This document shows positions 1 through 11,262 of a stretch of 26,718 bases of DNA, piece after piece; the stretch's first letter is position 1; each line of letters opens with the position of its first letter. Under the pieces are notes generated by a model. The model made no database searches and was not told the DNA's origin. It saw nothing but the letters and a program-made list of their open reading frames with translations. The translations under genes and the position numbers were made by a program. Source of the DNA: Gloeopeniophorella convolvens (Eukaryota > Basidiomycota > Agaricomycetes > Russulales); NCBI GenBank assembly GCA_022496205.1, contig WTXD01000149.1:1-26718 (forward strand). The letters run 5' to 3'.

Positions 1-1387
1 CACCTTGTCCATCAGGAGCACAAATTTCAAATCTCTATCCTTGTCAATGGTAGAGTCGAACAGAACTTTGAAATTCCTTTCGGCAGGATACTCTGATCGT
101 GCCGGCGGCCATGGGGGCGGCGGCGGAAGAGAGTATACAGGCGCCGGCGATGGAGGACGCGGGGGTGGCAGAGGAAGGGGTGACGACGGTTTTGATGATT
201 GGGATGGTGGCAGCGGAGAGCGCACAGGCGATACCACACGCGACGACGACGACCGCGCCGACAGACGCGATGTGTCGGGGCGGGGAGGAAGAGGTATTCG
301 GATGGTAGACGAAGATTGAAGGGAGGATGTCGAAGGTCGGTGTGTTCGGGACGCGGAAGGATGGGGTGGAAGGGACGGTGGGGGTGTGGGAAGCGAGCGG
401 CTCGAGCTCTGAGAGTGGCGTGGCTCTGAGCTCGAAGGCGGCAAGGGCGCTGGCTGGGATGTAGGAGGAGGCGGCGGGGGCGGATGAGAGGATGGCGGGG
501 GTGCCGGCGGCGCACTCGAAGGGGGTGGGGGAGGCGGGGTCAAAGGGGGAGGTGGCGGCGGTGATCTCGGACGCGAAGGCGGCGGAGGAGGTGGTTCCGA
601 GGTGGGTGGCGGCGGTGGGGTGGTTCCGCCAAGGGAGGCGGCGGCGGCGGCGGTGAGGGCGGATCGTCCGAGGGAGGTGGGGAGGCGGTGAGGGACTGTC
701 CGAGGGCGGCGGTGGTGGCGGAGTGTCTGAAGGAGGAGGCGGTGGCGGGGGTGTTATGGACGGGGGCGGCGGCGGGGGCTCCGAAGATGGCTGAGGGGGC
801 TGGCGTTGCGAGAGCGAGCGAGAAGCGGTGGCCCTGGGACCGACGGGGGTGGGCTGGGCGATGGTCGCAAAGCTGGAGGACCAGCCCGAGGCGGGCTTTC
901 CATTGACAGCTGTCGCGGCGAGGGTCGGCGGGCGCGCGTTGGTGGACGGACCAGGTTCGCCTGCGCGCGACTGCGAAGAGAAATGAGACATCAACACGAG
1001 AGGATCCTGCTCTTGCACAGAACAGCTCACCGTGCTCGCAATCGCCTGGTGGCTCCATTTGATCTCGACCTGTTTGCCCTTCAGAGGTTGTTTCTGCTGC
1101 ATAGCGCTAGGACCCGTTGGAGGCTGTCTCGCCTGCCCAGTGAGCGGGTTCGTGTGCCCATTGAGCCCAGGCTTCGAACCCCGGCCTTGCGGTGCGCCAT
1201 TCAACAAGCTACGAGGCCCTGTGGGCGGTGCTGCGCCGATACGGTTGATGAGGGGAGTTGAAGAGGCCGAGGAGGATGAATGAGCAGAGGAGGACGGGTC
1301 GTTTGCAGGTGGCTGACGCTTTGAACCGTTGCCATTGAGCGAGTTGAGAAGAGCTCTGGGACCCGTTGGGGGAGCTTTGCCTGACAT
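1..1387 (-). CDS. Proline-rich protein with PPTGPR motifs, N-terminal part; possibly Set1-type histone H3K4 methyltransferase
   Basis: The gene is cut by the left edge, so only the N-terminal region is visible. The chosen start is the ATG at 1385-1387, which directly precedes the first APPTGPRALL motif; an in-frame upstream ATG at 1552 would add an unconvincing leader. Two PPTGPR(A/S)LL(N) motifs and a PPTGPS variant are followed by a long polyproline tract. Near the edge the reading frame gives SEYPAERNFKVLFD and then STIDKDRDLKF, which resembles the block before the catalytic half of fungal Set1 proteins. That match is from memory and uncertain. A 60-nt GT-AG intron (971-1030) is likely; it is a multiple of three, so reading through it also stays open. 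Between about 700 and 600 the polyproline frame changes twice, each time as if one C were missing from a C run. No splice site explains this. Formin-like or other proline-rich scaffold proteins are alternatives. That a coding sequence exists is likely; the Set1 identity is moderate at best. Confidence 0.5.
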
Positions 1388-2447
1388 TGTCGAGCCAGGA
1401 CGGCCGACGTTGTCGAGGAAAGCGGAGACGAACGTTGAGCGCGGTGCGGTTGATCGACTCGGCCAAGCTGCGATTCCATTTGTTGACACTCGTTTTGCGT
1501 CTCGCCCAACTCGCAATTCCCGCCTTTTTCTTTCCCACTCTTTCTCTCCCAACTCTCACACCACTTCAACTTTTCATTCAATCGACTGCCACCAACATCC
1601 GCGACGACGTGGCATTCGCTTCCGCAGGTGACACGCACCCTTTGTCTCAGTCACGAACGGCGAGGCAGCGAGCCCCACATCGATCCTCGAACTTCGTACC
1701 GCGCCACGTTGTCGCTGCATGCTTCGCCTCGGCTGTGCACCCCATATTCAACACAGGAACCAATTTGCACATCACACGCCCTAGAAGTGGACACTTGCAC
1801 GGGCAGTCGAAGCGGTTTGGATGGAATACACATGTTATTGGGGGATAGCTAAGCTTGTTCTACACACGCTAAGTTCGTTGTACACACTTGATTGCGTGAA
1901 TCGTACATGTTGCACCCTGTTCTCCCCCAACCCAATCGTGTTCCCGGCCGTTGACATTGAGCATCGAGTGTGAGACTCTGTTCGGTAGAGAGTGCCCTAG
2001 GTTAGGGTTAGGATGGCGTCCGGGCAAGAAAAAGGCCGCCCAGCCCGAGGGCCGGAACGGACAGGGAAATATTGCGACGGTGCATGAGCCGAAGCCCATA
2101 CAAACCGCGAGTTCCCCCTGAGGACAGGGTCGCCGTGCTATGGGAGGCCCCCACGGCCCATAAACCCAGGTAGGTGAAGGGGCCTATGCCATCAAGGTAG
2201 TATGAGGATTCACAGTGTCGCGGCGGGTTTATATACCCATCGATCTGCGCACGGACCACCTTTCGCGTAAATACTCACGGGTCCTTCCCGCCGATGCGCC
2301 GGTCAATTAATGCACTGAGCCGCAGCTGGTAAAGACTAGTGCAGAGACCACACACAGGAGAAGTCTTCTTGCAGAACACGCTACTGTAACCGGCAACACG
2401 GCATATAGGTAGCAAGTCAATATAGATACAAGTGATTGTTACACAGC
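1388..2447. other. Intergenic stretch with a short telomere-like repeat
   Basis: No convincing gene was found. The stretch should hold the promoter and 5' UTR of the left-edge gene and the 3' flank of Dam1, which are on the same strand. The open frames here have no recognisable protein character. At 1995-2013 there is a short telomere-like stretch containing two consecutive TTAGGG-type units. Homology to the second Dam1 copy begins at about 2355, just beyond the Dam1 stop codon. Confidence 0.5.
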
Positions 2448-3585
2448 TCAGGTCGGTACGCCTCGCCAGTGGTATAATACAGTGCCCTGCACATCGCGTG
2501 AGCGTCACAGCGCCCACATAAGCTATCGGCCCACTGACCGTGCTGTTGTCCTTTGAGACAATCTTCCGATTCACAAGCGCAATCAAGCACTTGTTCACCC
2601 GCGCTTGGTTCAGGTCCGGAGGTACGATCATCTCAATCACTGTGCGGACATGTAAGAGCGCGCGCAAGAGGGGATACGTAGGAGAGTTCACTGACGTTTG
2701 ATACCCCTGCCCTCGCTGTCCATGAGTTTCTCGATGACCATTTCGACGTTGCGCCGCAGAGTCTGGAACGAGAGAGGTGACACGCCCGCGCCGCCCCCAA
2801 TGCACCGAGACACTCACCGGATCGTTCCCTCGAAACTCGAGAGGCAGCGACGACACAACTTTCTCAACCGCTATCTGAAAGCCAAACCCGAATTCTCAGA
2901 CTATGCACCGCACGAGAGTAACAAAGCGCACGCACACTCCGTTCTTTCTTCTCCTTCGGCGTCAGCTTCGCCTTGCCCTTCTTCTTGACCACCTTTTTGG
3001 TCGCGGAGTTCTTGGACGGACCAGGGATGACAGAGTCGTTCGCAAAGGTCGTGTTCTCGCCTAGCGTGGCCGCGTCCGCCGTGTCGTCCGGCCTCGACGC
3101 GAGCGCGAGCCGGGACTGCGCCTGCGCCGCCTCGAGCGCCGCGCGCGCGTCTTCCTCTGCACAACAGCACGTATAAGCAAAGCCCCAATGCCAGAGGAAC
3201 AGCCAACGCACCGGCTCTCCGCCGTGCAAGGACGTACGACGCGTCCGTCGGCGCCTGCCACACATCCGCGCGTCACGCCACCGGCCACACCACGCGACTT
3301 GCGCGGACGCACCTCGGGCCACTCCACCGTCAGCGCATTCATGTTCATCGCGTACAGCCAGCTCGCGAACGCCTCGTTGAACGTGTCGAGCGACGCGCCG
3401 AGCGCGCGCAGGCCGTCGACGTTCGCGCGCAGCGCGTCCGCCTCGTCGGCGAGCTCGGCGAGGGCGGGTTCGAGGAAGCCCAGGCCGTGCGGCGCGTCGG
3501 GATGTGCACCGGAGCGCGAGAGGGCGAAGAGGGAGCCTTGGGAGACGCGCCGGAGGGGCGTGTGTTGGGGTGGAGGGCCGCGCAT
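2448..3585 (-). CDS. DAM1: DASH complex subunit Dam1 (intact, seven exons)
   Basis: Dam1 is a subunit of the DASH/Dam1 complex, which couples kinetochores to spindle microtubules. The proposed exons on the minus strand are 3585-3313, 3254-3212, 3156-2936, 2874-2818, 2762-2696, 2639-2539 and 2486-2448. All six introns are GT-AG, 52-61 nt long, and phase-compatible. Together they give 801 nt, or 266 residues plus stop. The first exon carries the Dam1 domain: a helical stretch around residues 30-90 including FLEPALAELADEADALRANV and FASWLYAMNMNALTVEWPE. The middle exon has a lysine-rich stretch ending LTPKEKKERS. The C-terminal exons read LPLEFRGNDP, then PPDLNQARVNKCLIALVNRK, and end in LYHWRGVPT. 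The protein is longer at its C-terminus than yeast-type Dam1 domains alone. It is transcribed away from TPR-CHAT copy 1. A decayed duplicate lies at 12797-13930. The identity is recalled from the domain; exon agreement makes it strong. Confidence 0.85.
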
Positions 3586-4082
3586 TGTGCGGTTGTAAGT
3601 GTTGGTTCGAGATTAGATTGGTACATCTGATTATGTAAGAGGACTCCGAAAAAAGCCCTTGGTGCGGCAGCTTGCGGCAGGTGCTGCGCTGTGTGACCTC
3701 GAAGCAACCTCGAGGGCGCGCTCATTTTTGGCGCCGAGCAACCGCCGGGTCCCGCACGCAGACACAGGACATGCCAAGACGTTCCGATATATACATGCCT
3801 TTGGAGAGACAGGCGAGCCACCAACTACACAACGGAGCTGCCACGAAACGGAAAAGGGACTGAGGGGGGGACGGTCGGCGATGTGGCAGACACAGAGGCC
3901 AGCTGCTTTCAGTGAGTCTTCCCTTTGCCTTCCCCGTGGCGCGCATCCGGTATACTTACCACATAAGTACCAGACTCAGGAGGCGGCGTCCAAGTGGTCG
4001 CCACGCACCGCCGGGGTATACTAGTACTACAGCTATCAGTACAGTCGCACATGATGAATACACGCCAACCGGTCCCTTTACA

Positions 4083-4088
4083 TATATA
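4083..4088 (+). promoter_or_regulatory. TATA-box candidate for TPR-CHAT copy 1
   Basis: A TATATA stretch lies 18 nt before the ATG at 4106 used for the first exon. A second TATATA at 3788-3793 lies farther upstream in the part that has no counterpart in unit 2. The short distance to 4106 would leave almost no 5' UTR, so either the upstream box is the real one or translation starts in a later exon. Confidence 0.25.
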
Positions 4089-4105
4089 CATTCGCCCAAG
4101 GACAG

Positions 4106-7100
4106 ATGGTCCTATGCTTCTTGTGCTCATTGCCTCGGTCGCGCACCTTTCTGAAGGACAAAACCTCAAGGCATCACATTGAATCGATTCTATCAGTGCA
4201 GGGGGTATCCACCTTCGACTACCTCGAACAGGTACGCGTCACCAACTTCCTCAGAACGTGGCGCTCGTGTACCTTCTAACCGATTTGACTTGTATCGTTC
4301 TCTAGTTCCCTATCTCCGAGCAGGCATCCCGAGGACGTGGAGTATCAACACGTGAGATACTTAACATGACAGGTAAGTAAGCTTTCTGCTTCATGATTTC
4401 ACACAGGCGGCCGTGCCATGCTCAATGCAGCCACTCGCAGCGAGTCCGGCAGCAGAAGCGCAGTTTGAACACCTGCTTTCCTCATGGTCCCTCTTCCATC
4501 CCATGAGGCCTCTTGCCCTCGTTCGAATTTCAGCGTTGAGGCTCAACCGCTTCCGGATTTCTGGAGAAGGAGACGATGTCAACAGCGCTATCAACTTCTT
4601 AGCTGAGGCTCTGCTTCTCCCATCCCGTCCCTCTAATCCGTATCGCATCAACCCAATCTTCACCTTCTTCATGCTTACGTTGTCATTGAGCTGGCGCTTC
4701 GACCTTACCCAGAGCGACTCAGATATCAAATATGTTGTTGTGTATGGCCGCCATCTCCTCGGATGCCCGCTCAGCGCAACGGGGTCGATCGAAACGAAGT
4801 TGTGCATCTTCTTTTCGATGCACTGTACGAAGAGGCACGTACGGATCCCAAACACAACAATATCAAAGAGATGTTGCACCTGTATCAGCACCTGCACGCT
4901 TTGAACGACCCAGAGTACATTTCCCTTCGAATCCCAATTCTCCTTCGTCTGGCGAAGACCCATGATGCCACAGCTTTCCACGGAGGCAGTCGATTTGTCC
5001 ACGAAGAGGTCATCCTTCATTACCTACGAGAGGCATTAAAAACGTCCAGACGCGAGGATTTACCATCTCTCCGGGTGTATCTTTCCCGTATACTCCTCCT
5101 CCGCTTCGTGAACTTAGGTGATGACCGGCTGGAGGAGATCATCCACCTCTTAGAGCAATGTCTGTCCTTTTCGACGCCTCGACTTTCGGAGGATCAGTAC
5201 AATAACATCCGCGGGCTTGCTGTAATCAGTTCACTTTCTGCATTTCTAGAAACGTCAAGGCCGGCATTCCTGGAGAAAAGCATCTCGAACTGTCGCATAT
5301 TGCTTGAGAAATACACGGCTGGGACCACAGAATGGTTCTGGACTGTTGAATTGCTTGCTGATTTGCTGACGCTTCGATCCAAGCATTACGGGCCTGCGGA
5401 GGACCTCGAAGAAGCAGAGTCATGGATAAGGAAGCGATTCAGTCCAGCGCCCCAGGGGCCTACTTCTGTCAATGGGACCTTGAGCGCCGCTGATCCTCAA
5501 TATGGAGAATCGAAAATGCTCGTGCGCAAGGAGAATAATAAGCCCACTACTGACCGAGTGGGTCCCTCGGTGAGTAACGATCTCTCCATTCAAAACAGGG
5601 GTGAAATTTCGAACTGACACAGGCCAGGATGATCAAATGACCGATCAATTCAAGATGACAGTCATACTGTGTGGTTTGGACCAGCGCAAGGCAATGTTTC
5701 GGCTATGCATGAATTTATACCTGGCTTTCGAGAAGACGGGCGAAGTTCAATATCTTGAGGACGCGATCAGGACGGCCAGGAATGCTTCGGCTCGGGCCCA
5801 CCTCAATGCCGCGTGGCCTCCCTATAGGGCAGAACTCGCTTGTTTCTTGAGCATACGCTACGGTTTATTCGGGCGCACAGAGGATCTCGAGGAATCTATG
5901 TCCATTAGTCGATCAGTGGCCGAAGACAGTGCCGACTACGGTGTCGCATTCAAAACTGCGCTGCTCTGGGCCCAAGAAGCACGTACATCGAGCCACCCTT
6001 CTACACCGTTGGCGTTTGAGAAGGTCCTATCGATCTTGGAGGATTTCCTCTCGACTCGGCCAACTTTACAAGCACGACATGAGTTCTTGGCGCGGGAAGA
6101 GCTCGGTCGCACAAGCGCATCGGACTATGCATCCTATCGAGCTGAAACTGGTCAAGTCCAACGAGCTGTGGAAATCCTCGAGAGGAGCAGGTCTTTCCTG
6201 TGGTCTGAGCTGCGTGGATTCCGCACCTCGGTGGACCGTCTTTCGGGGGTGAACGAGGTCCTGGCGTCCAAATTTGTGGCCGTCAGCCGATGTCTGGAAC
6301 AGATCGCCACGTCGAGTCCCGGGTTCTACGATGCTCGAACAGCGCTGCACGTTCACGATATCCAACTTCCAAAGCAACCAGAACCCGGAGACAAGTTCAG
6401 TAGCCTTCTGAGAGACCAGAAGGCGCTGAATGACCACCGCGAGGCCATCATTTCCCAGATCCGAGCCCTACCTGGTTTCGAGTATTTCATGAAGGGCGTG
6501 CCCTTTGACATTCTCCGCCTTGTTGCTTCACATGGCCCCGTCATCTTCACCAACCGCTCCCTCTATGGACCATGCGGCGTCTTTATCATACTCCGTGACG
6601 CTCCTCCCTCCTTCATCCCAACACCCGCAATGTCCTATGACCGTGGCCTTGAGCTGATGAACGAACTGTTAGACACGCGCCGCACGCACGGTCTCGACTC
6701 GAAGCAATATGATCGCACCCTCCGATCCGTTCTCAAGGAGCTCTACACACACATCGGTCAGCCTGTCATCGCTAAGCTCCAAGAACTCAGGATTACAGAG
6801 GGCTCCCGTGTTTGGTGGTGCCCTACATCCGTCTTCTGCTCCCTTCCCCTACATGCCATGGGCCCGATCTCGTCCACAAGCAAGGCCAAGTGGTACTTCT
6901 CGGATGTCTACATCTCCTCATACACCCCGACGCTCTCCTCTCTGATAGAGTCCCGTGCGCGCGCCAAGGAGGCCACCGAGTTGCCGTCGTTACTTGTCAT
7001 CGGGCAGCCCGATGCATCCCTCCCAACCGCCATGGCAGAAATCGAGGCCGTCCAGGAGCTGGGACACGCAAAGACCATGCTCATCTCGGACGCAGCGACT

Positions 7101-7574
7101 GCCCCCGCTGTGCGCGCAGGCCTGCGCGCACACAACTTTGTCCACTTCGCCTGCCACGGCACGCTCGAGCCAGAGCGACCCTTCGAGGCGGCATTCCAGC
7201 TCCACAAGGGCGACCGCCTCACGCTGCTCGACATCGCGCGCGAGCGCCTCCCGCACGCCGAGTTCGCGTTCCTATCCGCGTGCCACACCGCCGAGCCGGC
7301 CGACCTGCGCACGCCCGACGAGGCGCTGCACCTCGCGGCGGCGATGCAGCACTGCGGCTTCCCGAGCGTCGTCGGGACGATGTGGGAGATGCTCGACGCG
7401 GACGGGTGCGACCTGGCGACGCACTTCTACGGGTACATGTTCGCGGAGGAGCGGCGGGATATGCCAATTGGAGAAAGGTCGGCGCGGGCGCTGCAGCATG
7501 CGCTGCAGAAGCTGAAGAGGAAGAAAGGGGTCACGCTGGAGCGGTGGGTGAACTTTGTGCATTATGGGGCGTGA
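4106..7574 (+). CDS. TPR-CHAT protein, copy 1 (one apparent frameshift)
   Basis: This is a predicted cysteine protease of the CHAT type (caspase HetF associated with TPRs) with an N-terminal helical, TPR-like region. The proposed exons are 4106-4231, 4306-4372, 4441-5569 and 5628-7574. Introns are GT-AG of 74, 68 and 58 nt, and the first has a CTAAC branch-like site at 4276-4280. The N-terminal half holds degenerate TPR-like helices such as the FLAEALLLPSRPSNP and LEDAIRTAR blocks. The CHAT domain fills roughly the last 270 residues. Its His is in FVHFACHG (codon 7155-7157) and its Cys in FLSACHTA (codon 7281-7283); the protein ends WVNFVHYGA. Compared with copy 2, one base is missing at about 4768-4785, which shifts the frame inside the third exon. 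After this the frame is open and closely matches copy 2. This could be real inactivation or a sequence error. The first exon has no clear match upstream in copy 2, and an ATG at 4425 is an alternative start. Its biological substrate is unknown. Confidence 0.7.
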
Positions 7575-7589
7575 TTGTGTACTGTCGAG

Positions 7590-7643
7590 GTAAGCCGTTT
7601 CCAAGCATTTGCATGGGATCTCTGACAAACTCTGACCCTTCAG
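7590..7643 (+). other. Likely 3' UTR intron of TPR-CHAT copy 1
   Basis: A GTAAGC donor begins 15 nt after the stop codon, and a pyrimidine-rich CCCTTCAG acceptor ends at 7643, giving 54 nt. Copies 2 and 3 have the same arrangement at 17438 to about 17497 and at 20439-20493. Keeping splice signals after the stop in three paralogues supports a real spliced 3' UTR. An intron so close after the stop would not normally trigger nonsense-mediated decay. Confidence 0.5.
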
Positions 7644-8328
7644 GCTTATAGCGTTCGCCGCGTCAAATACTTTCGGGTTTGTGTCAGGTCTGTGTCTTCG
7701 TGCTTTGGTTACTCTGGATGTCTGCATTGCTTCGAGACTCGCTCTCGGTTCCTTAATCGCGCCGTACTGTAGGAATACTGACCGGATGATATGCCCTTCA
7801 ATTTCTTCATGCCTGTGATTGTTTTCTCGTGTACGTTAGTGGCCAGAGCGTCTTCTGTATTCTCGCTACGCGATATGTCTGACTGGTAGGGTGTGCCTGT
7901 ATGAAGATATTCGGCGAGAGCATCTCACTACGGACCTTCAAGGTAGTAAGTCGAGTCGGCGCTCGCCTTTCTTCTTGCGTGTCATCAAGGCCTGACGACA
8001 CAAAGTCTCGAGAATCATGCGCGGTTTCTGATAAATTCTGACCTTCTCAGTTCATAGTGTCTGTCGACTTGACGGGACTTTGCGCGTCCGATGGGACCCC
8101 GTTAACATAAGCTGCTTGTGCTGAGGCTCACTAGCACGAGTCTCTCTACGGAATCGCCATTATCATGACGTTTGACTGCTTCGTTGTTCTGATGAGCCGG
8201 TTGGCTCTCCACTACATCCTTGATGTTGTGTCATGTTTCTGCCTGTAATCCATATTCTCCTTGCTTATGGGCTTGATAGCTTACGCAGCTCTCGCCACGC
8301 TGCGAGGTATGGGTCGCAGCTCGAAGCT
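7644..8328. other. Shared CHAT 3' flank, then unassigned sequence
   Basis: Up to about 7960 this is similar to the sequences after CHAT copies 2 and 3, so it is part of the duplicated unit and probably 3' UTR. From about 7960 to 8328 I see no gene, RNA or repeat. The S41 gene converges on it from the right. Confidence 0.5.
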
Positions 8329-11262
8329 TCATGGAAAAACTCCACGATCGATATCCTCGAAATAGGTATACTCTGTACGCACTCTCGTCCTCACAAGCGA
8401 GATCATACTAGAGCTGTACCTAATATTATCATCCGGAGAAAAGCTTGGACTCGCTGTATTCGTTGTTAGCAGCGCGCTATACACCGAGAACCATAATACT
8501 GACGCAAAGGTCCAGAGGTTTTGAGGGTTGTTGTATGTGTCGGTCGTGTATTGGAAACGTACTGGGGACCGGAGTATCAACAAGCGCCAACCGGGAATAC
8601 AGAGAGGGAGAGATAGCACGCACACTGCGGCTGTTCAGAGACGTAGGCAATCGGCAGTTTCTCGTTGAAAAAGCTGTAAGCTGTACAGGAGGGTCAGTGA
8701 ATTGGTCTGGGAGGCTTCGATTTCACATTGCAACGTACCGATTCTCCAGTTGTGGCGCATGTTGGCATTGACGAGCCTGTATATTCTAAGTTAGATGGAT
8801 ACAAAAATGTGTCGGAACACGTGTCATACAGGTCCGGAGGGGCAAGAGGGTCCTGCGGGAGACAGTCAGTTATTATGGCATAATCGGCGACCAGAAAGCA
8901 GTGGTTATACGAACATCCTTGAGGCCAGCAGTCTTGATTTCGGTGTCCAAGTCGGAGAATTCCAACACTTGGTTGCCGGCCATACCTGCAAGTACTGCTA
9001 TCAGCACCTAGCCCTAGCCTGGCCCCAGCCAACATACCCTTGTATTGGATGTCCTGGTGCGGGTTGCCTCCGAAGATGGCGGTCTTGGTGTTGTGGCGCT
9101 CAAACATGACAGTGGTGAACAGGGAGCAAGTCGACGCGCAGTCACCATTGCCGACTGAGGTGAAGTAAGCGACGATCTAACGATGGCGATGAGTCGACCT
9201 TCTTACCAATGGCTACATTTCTGGGATCAAAGAATTAGGTGTAGTGAGACGTTTGAGGATTATATGGACGCACTCGAGATCGAAAGGAGGAGTAGCAGGT
9301 ATCTCCACAGGCGAAGGAGGGCAGACGTCCTGGTTCGCGAAATGAGAACCAGAGACGAAGTAAAGGATGAAGAAAACCTTTACCTCAAAGCGCTGCGAAG
9401 TGGGCTGGCTACGCCCATTGACGATGGCAGGGACGGAAGGAGTGTTGTAGTCAAAATTGGCGGGCATCTGAGTGCCGTTCAAGAAGAGCCCTATAACCAA
9501 CATTGAGCATGTACTAGATACCGGATGGGAAAGGTGGCACACAGTTGTCGCCGGGGTAGAAGGCAAGGTTCGAATTGACACCTAGAGCAATGTCGGCTGT
9601 CACGATCTTCTGCGCAAGCGGGTTGGCGCGAGAAGTGGATTGGAACCCACTGACATAGTGAGTTAAGATGGAACCTTAGACGCATCTTCCAGATACGCAC
9701 GGTAATCCAAAGTTGGTGCCGGCCAAGTACGAGTGAAGGAATAATCCCAGGCACACGAAGCCACCTGCAGTCCAGCTTCAGACCTTCCGGGTCCCATACA
9801 ATGAACGTTACGGACCTCCGTTGTTGGTTACGTCGATCAGGACGTTCTTGACACCAGATGCCTTGAATTGGTTAACAGCAGCCTCCACATCAACAGGGAA
9901 CTGGTTAAAGTCGCCTTCAAATGAGCCAACGAACATCTGGCACACAGAAATGGGCTCGTCAGATGCGACATGCTTCAGTGATATCGAAGTGCACGTACAA
10001 CTCCAGTTTTATTCCCGGGAAGAACGAACGACTTAATGACACCAGTGCTTCCGTTTGTGGGGGTCAGAGTAGGAAGGAAGGGCCCCGGGAGGCCAACCGC
10101 AGACTTGGGTGGAGCAGGGTCAAAAATCGCTGCGCGAGCCAGGCGCGGTGGCTCAGCCCAGGCTGGAGGGTAGTGTCTGGCGACGGGCCAGCGTTCTTGC
10201 GGTCAACACCATTGGTGGCGTTATTCGCAGCGCAGTTGTTGGCCCAGCTAGGGACATTCGGTCAACGCACAGTCTGACTCGGATTCTAGTCGGCTCACTA
10301 AGAAGGTCCATCCGTGAACGGGGAACCAGTGAAATCGGCAACGAAGGGAAAGTCGACAACTTCTGATTTGGTCGAGTTTACAGGAATGAGCGTGAATTCG
10401 AGGCTCGTTTGGGTAATGAACACAGGGCCGGCGAGGTCGCCAAGGCGCTGGGAGAAATCTGTGCCGGAGATGCGGTAGCTGCTGACCACGCTGTTCACTC
10501 GAACGTTGTGGTCGAGGTAGTTTCCGGAAACCTCTCGAGCAATCTTGTCGATGTAGTCGAAGGGAGCCAAACCACCAATGCTCAGGACCTTTGCGCCGGC
10601 GAAACGCTGCCAAGCAAAATTCTTTGCCGCAAAGAAGTTGGTAAAGTCGGGTCCCAGCAGAGTCAGGAACTCGACAGAATCGGGGGTGATGAAGACTTCA
10701 CCCTCCAGAATGACAACTGGAGCTGGCAATATGTTCTGGTACGACATGTAGCACGCCGGGAACCAGGCTATGAACGGATTCAACGCTACCCGCGCATAGA
10801 TGCCAAGAGAACACACCAGTGTGGCCGTCATTCAGCTGGTGTGCGAAGTTGTACAGATCCAGATTGAAATCATAGTCAGTCTGAGAAGAGAAGCCCGTCA
10901 TTTAATGGAGAATCCGTGGGAGATGCGGATGATCTACTCACTGGATACTTAGTCGCGTTGATCCGCGCGAGCTCCGCGCGGATGTTGTCGTAGACTCTTG
11001 GAAAGGCGGTGGCGAGTTCAAGTAAAAGTCCTCGAATGTGTAGAAGTCAAAGACGCGTGAGACAACAGAGGGACATTCTGCCTCAGAGTCTCGTTAAAAG
11101 GAAACGACTTTTGGCACGCGATGACCTCCGCAGGATCTGCGAAGGTGAGACCCGCGACTTTAACACATGGATCAGAGGCGGCGGCGGAGACAAATAACAC
11201 CCTGCTGGAGGACGATGGGCAGCCCGGAACGTATAGCACGACCAAGACGCATGCTGGTCAGG
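8329..11262 (-). CDS. S41-family (CPAF-like) serine protease, many exons, several apparent frameshifts
   Basis: This matches a family of fungal secreted-type S41 peptidases related to chlamydial CPAF. Recognisable blocks in order: DPCVKVAGLTFADPAEV, ACQKSFPFNETLRQNV, YDFNLDLYNFAHQLNDGHT, FPACYMSYQNILPAPVV, SVEFLTLLGPDFT, YLDHNVRVNSVVSSYRISG, NVLIDVTNNGG, LNGTQMPANFDYNTPSVP, CASTCSLFTTVMFERHNTK, DPLAPPDL, AYSFFNEKLPIAYVSEQPQ and DTYNNPQNLWTFASVLW. Clear exons include 10767-10299, 10247-9999, 9936-9816, 9764-9701, 9649-9543, 9490-9384 and 9329-9274, with introns of 49-62 nt. The frame breaks by one base at least three times: after RQNV, before NIRAEL, and near 10156-10162. The ATG at 11260-11262 is also out of frame with the hydrophobic leader. 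The gene may be a decaying pseudogene or be affected by base-calling errors. The C-terminal end is uncertain; the last frame runs to 8329. Confidence 0.65.

Larger units (their letters stand above)
2355..7960. repeat. Segmental duplication, unit 1 (Dam1 + TPR-CHAT)
   Basis: This block is similar along most of its length to about 12700-18000, in the same order and orientation: a minus-strand Dam1 gene, then a plus-strand TPR-CHAT gene, then a shared 3' flank. Roughly 480 bp between about 3725 and 4205 has no counterpart in unit 2. It is therefore either an insertion in this copy or a deletion in the other. Edges are approximate because they were read by eye. Confidence 0.8.

Noticed and set aside
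6812..7651. A 279-codon alternate-frame ORF over the CHAT domain, with a counterpart at 16648-17496.
   Set aside because: It exists in both copies only because the underlying DNA is duplicated. The product is His/Arg/Pro-rich, as expected for a shifted GC-rich frame.
10138..10168. A stretch resembling the start of a primate Alu element (GGCGCGGTGGCTCA).
   Set aside because: Only about 14 bases match, and the stretch lies within an exon of the S41 gene in a fungal context. It is a chance match.
10298..10300. Apparent premature stop in the S41 gene.
   Set aside because: The stop spans the junction of an exon with a 51-nt GT-AG intron (10248-10298). After splicing the frame continues into WANNCAANN.
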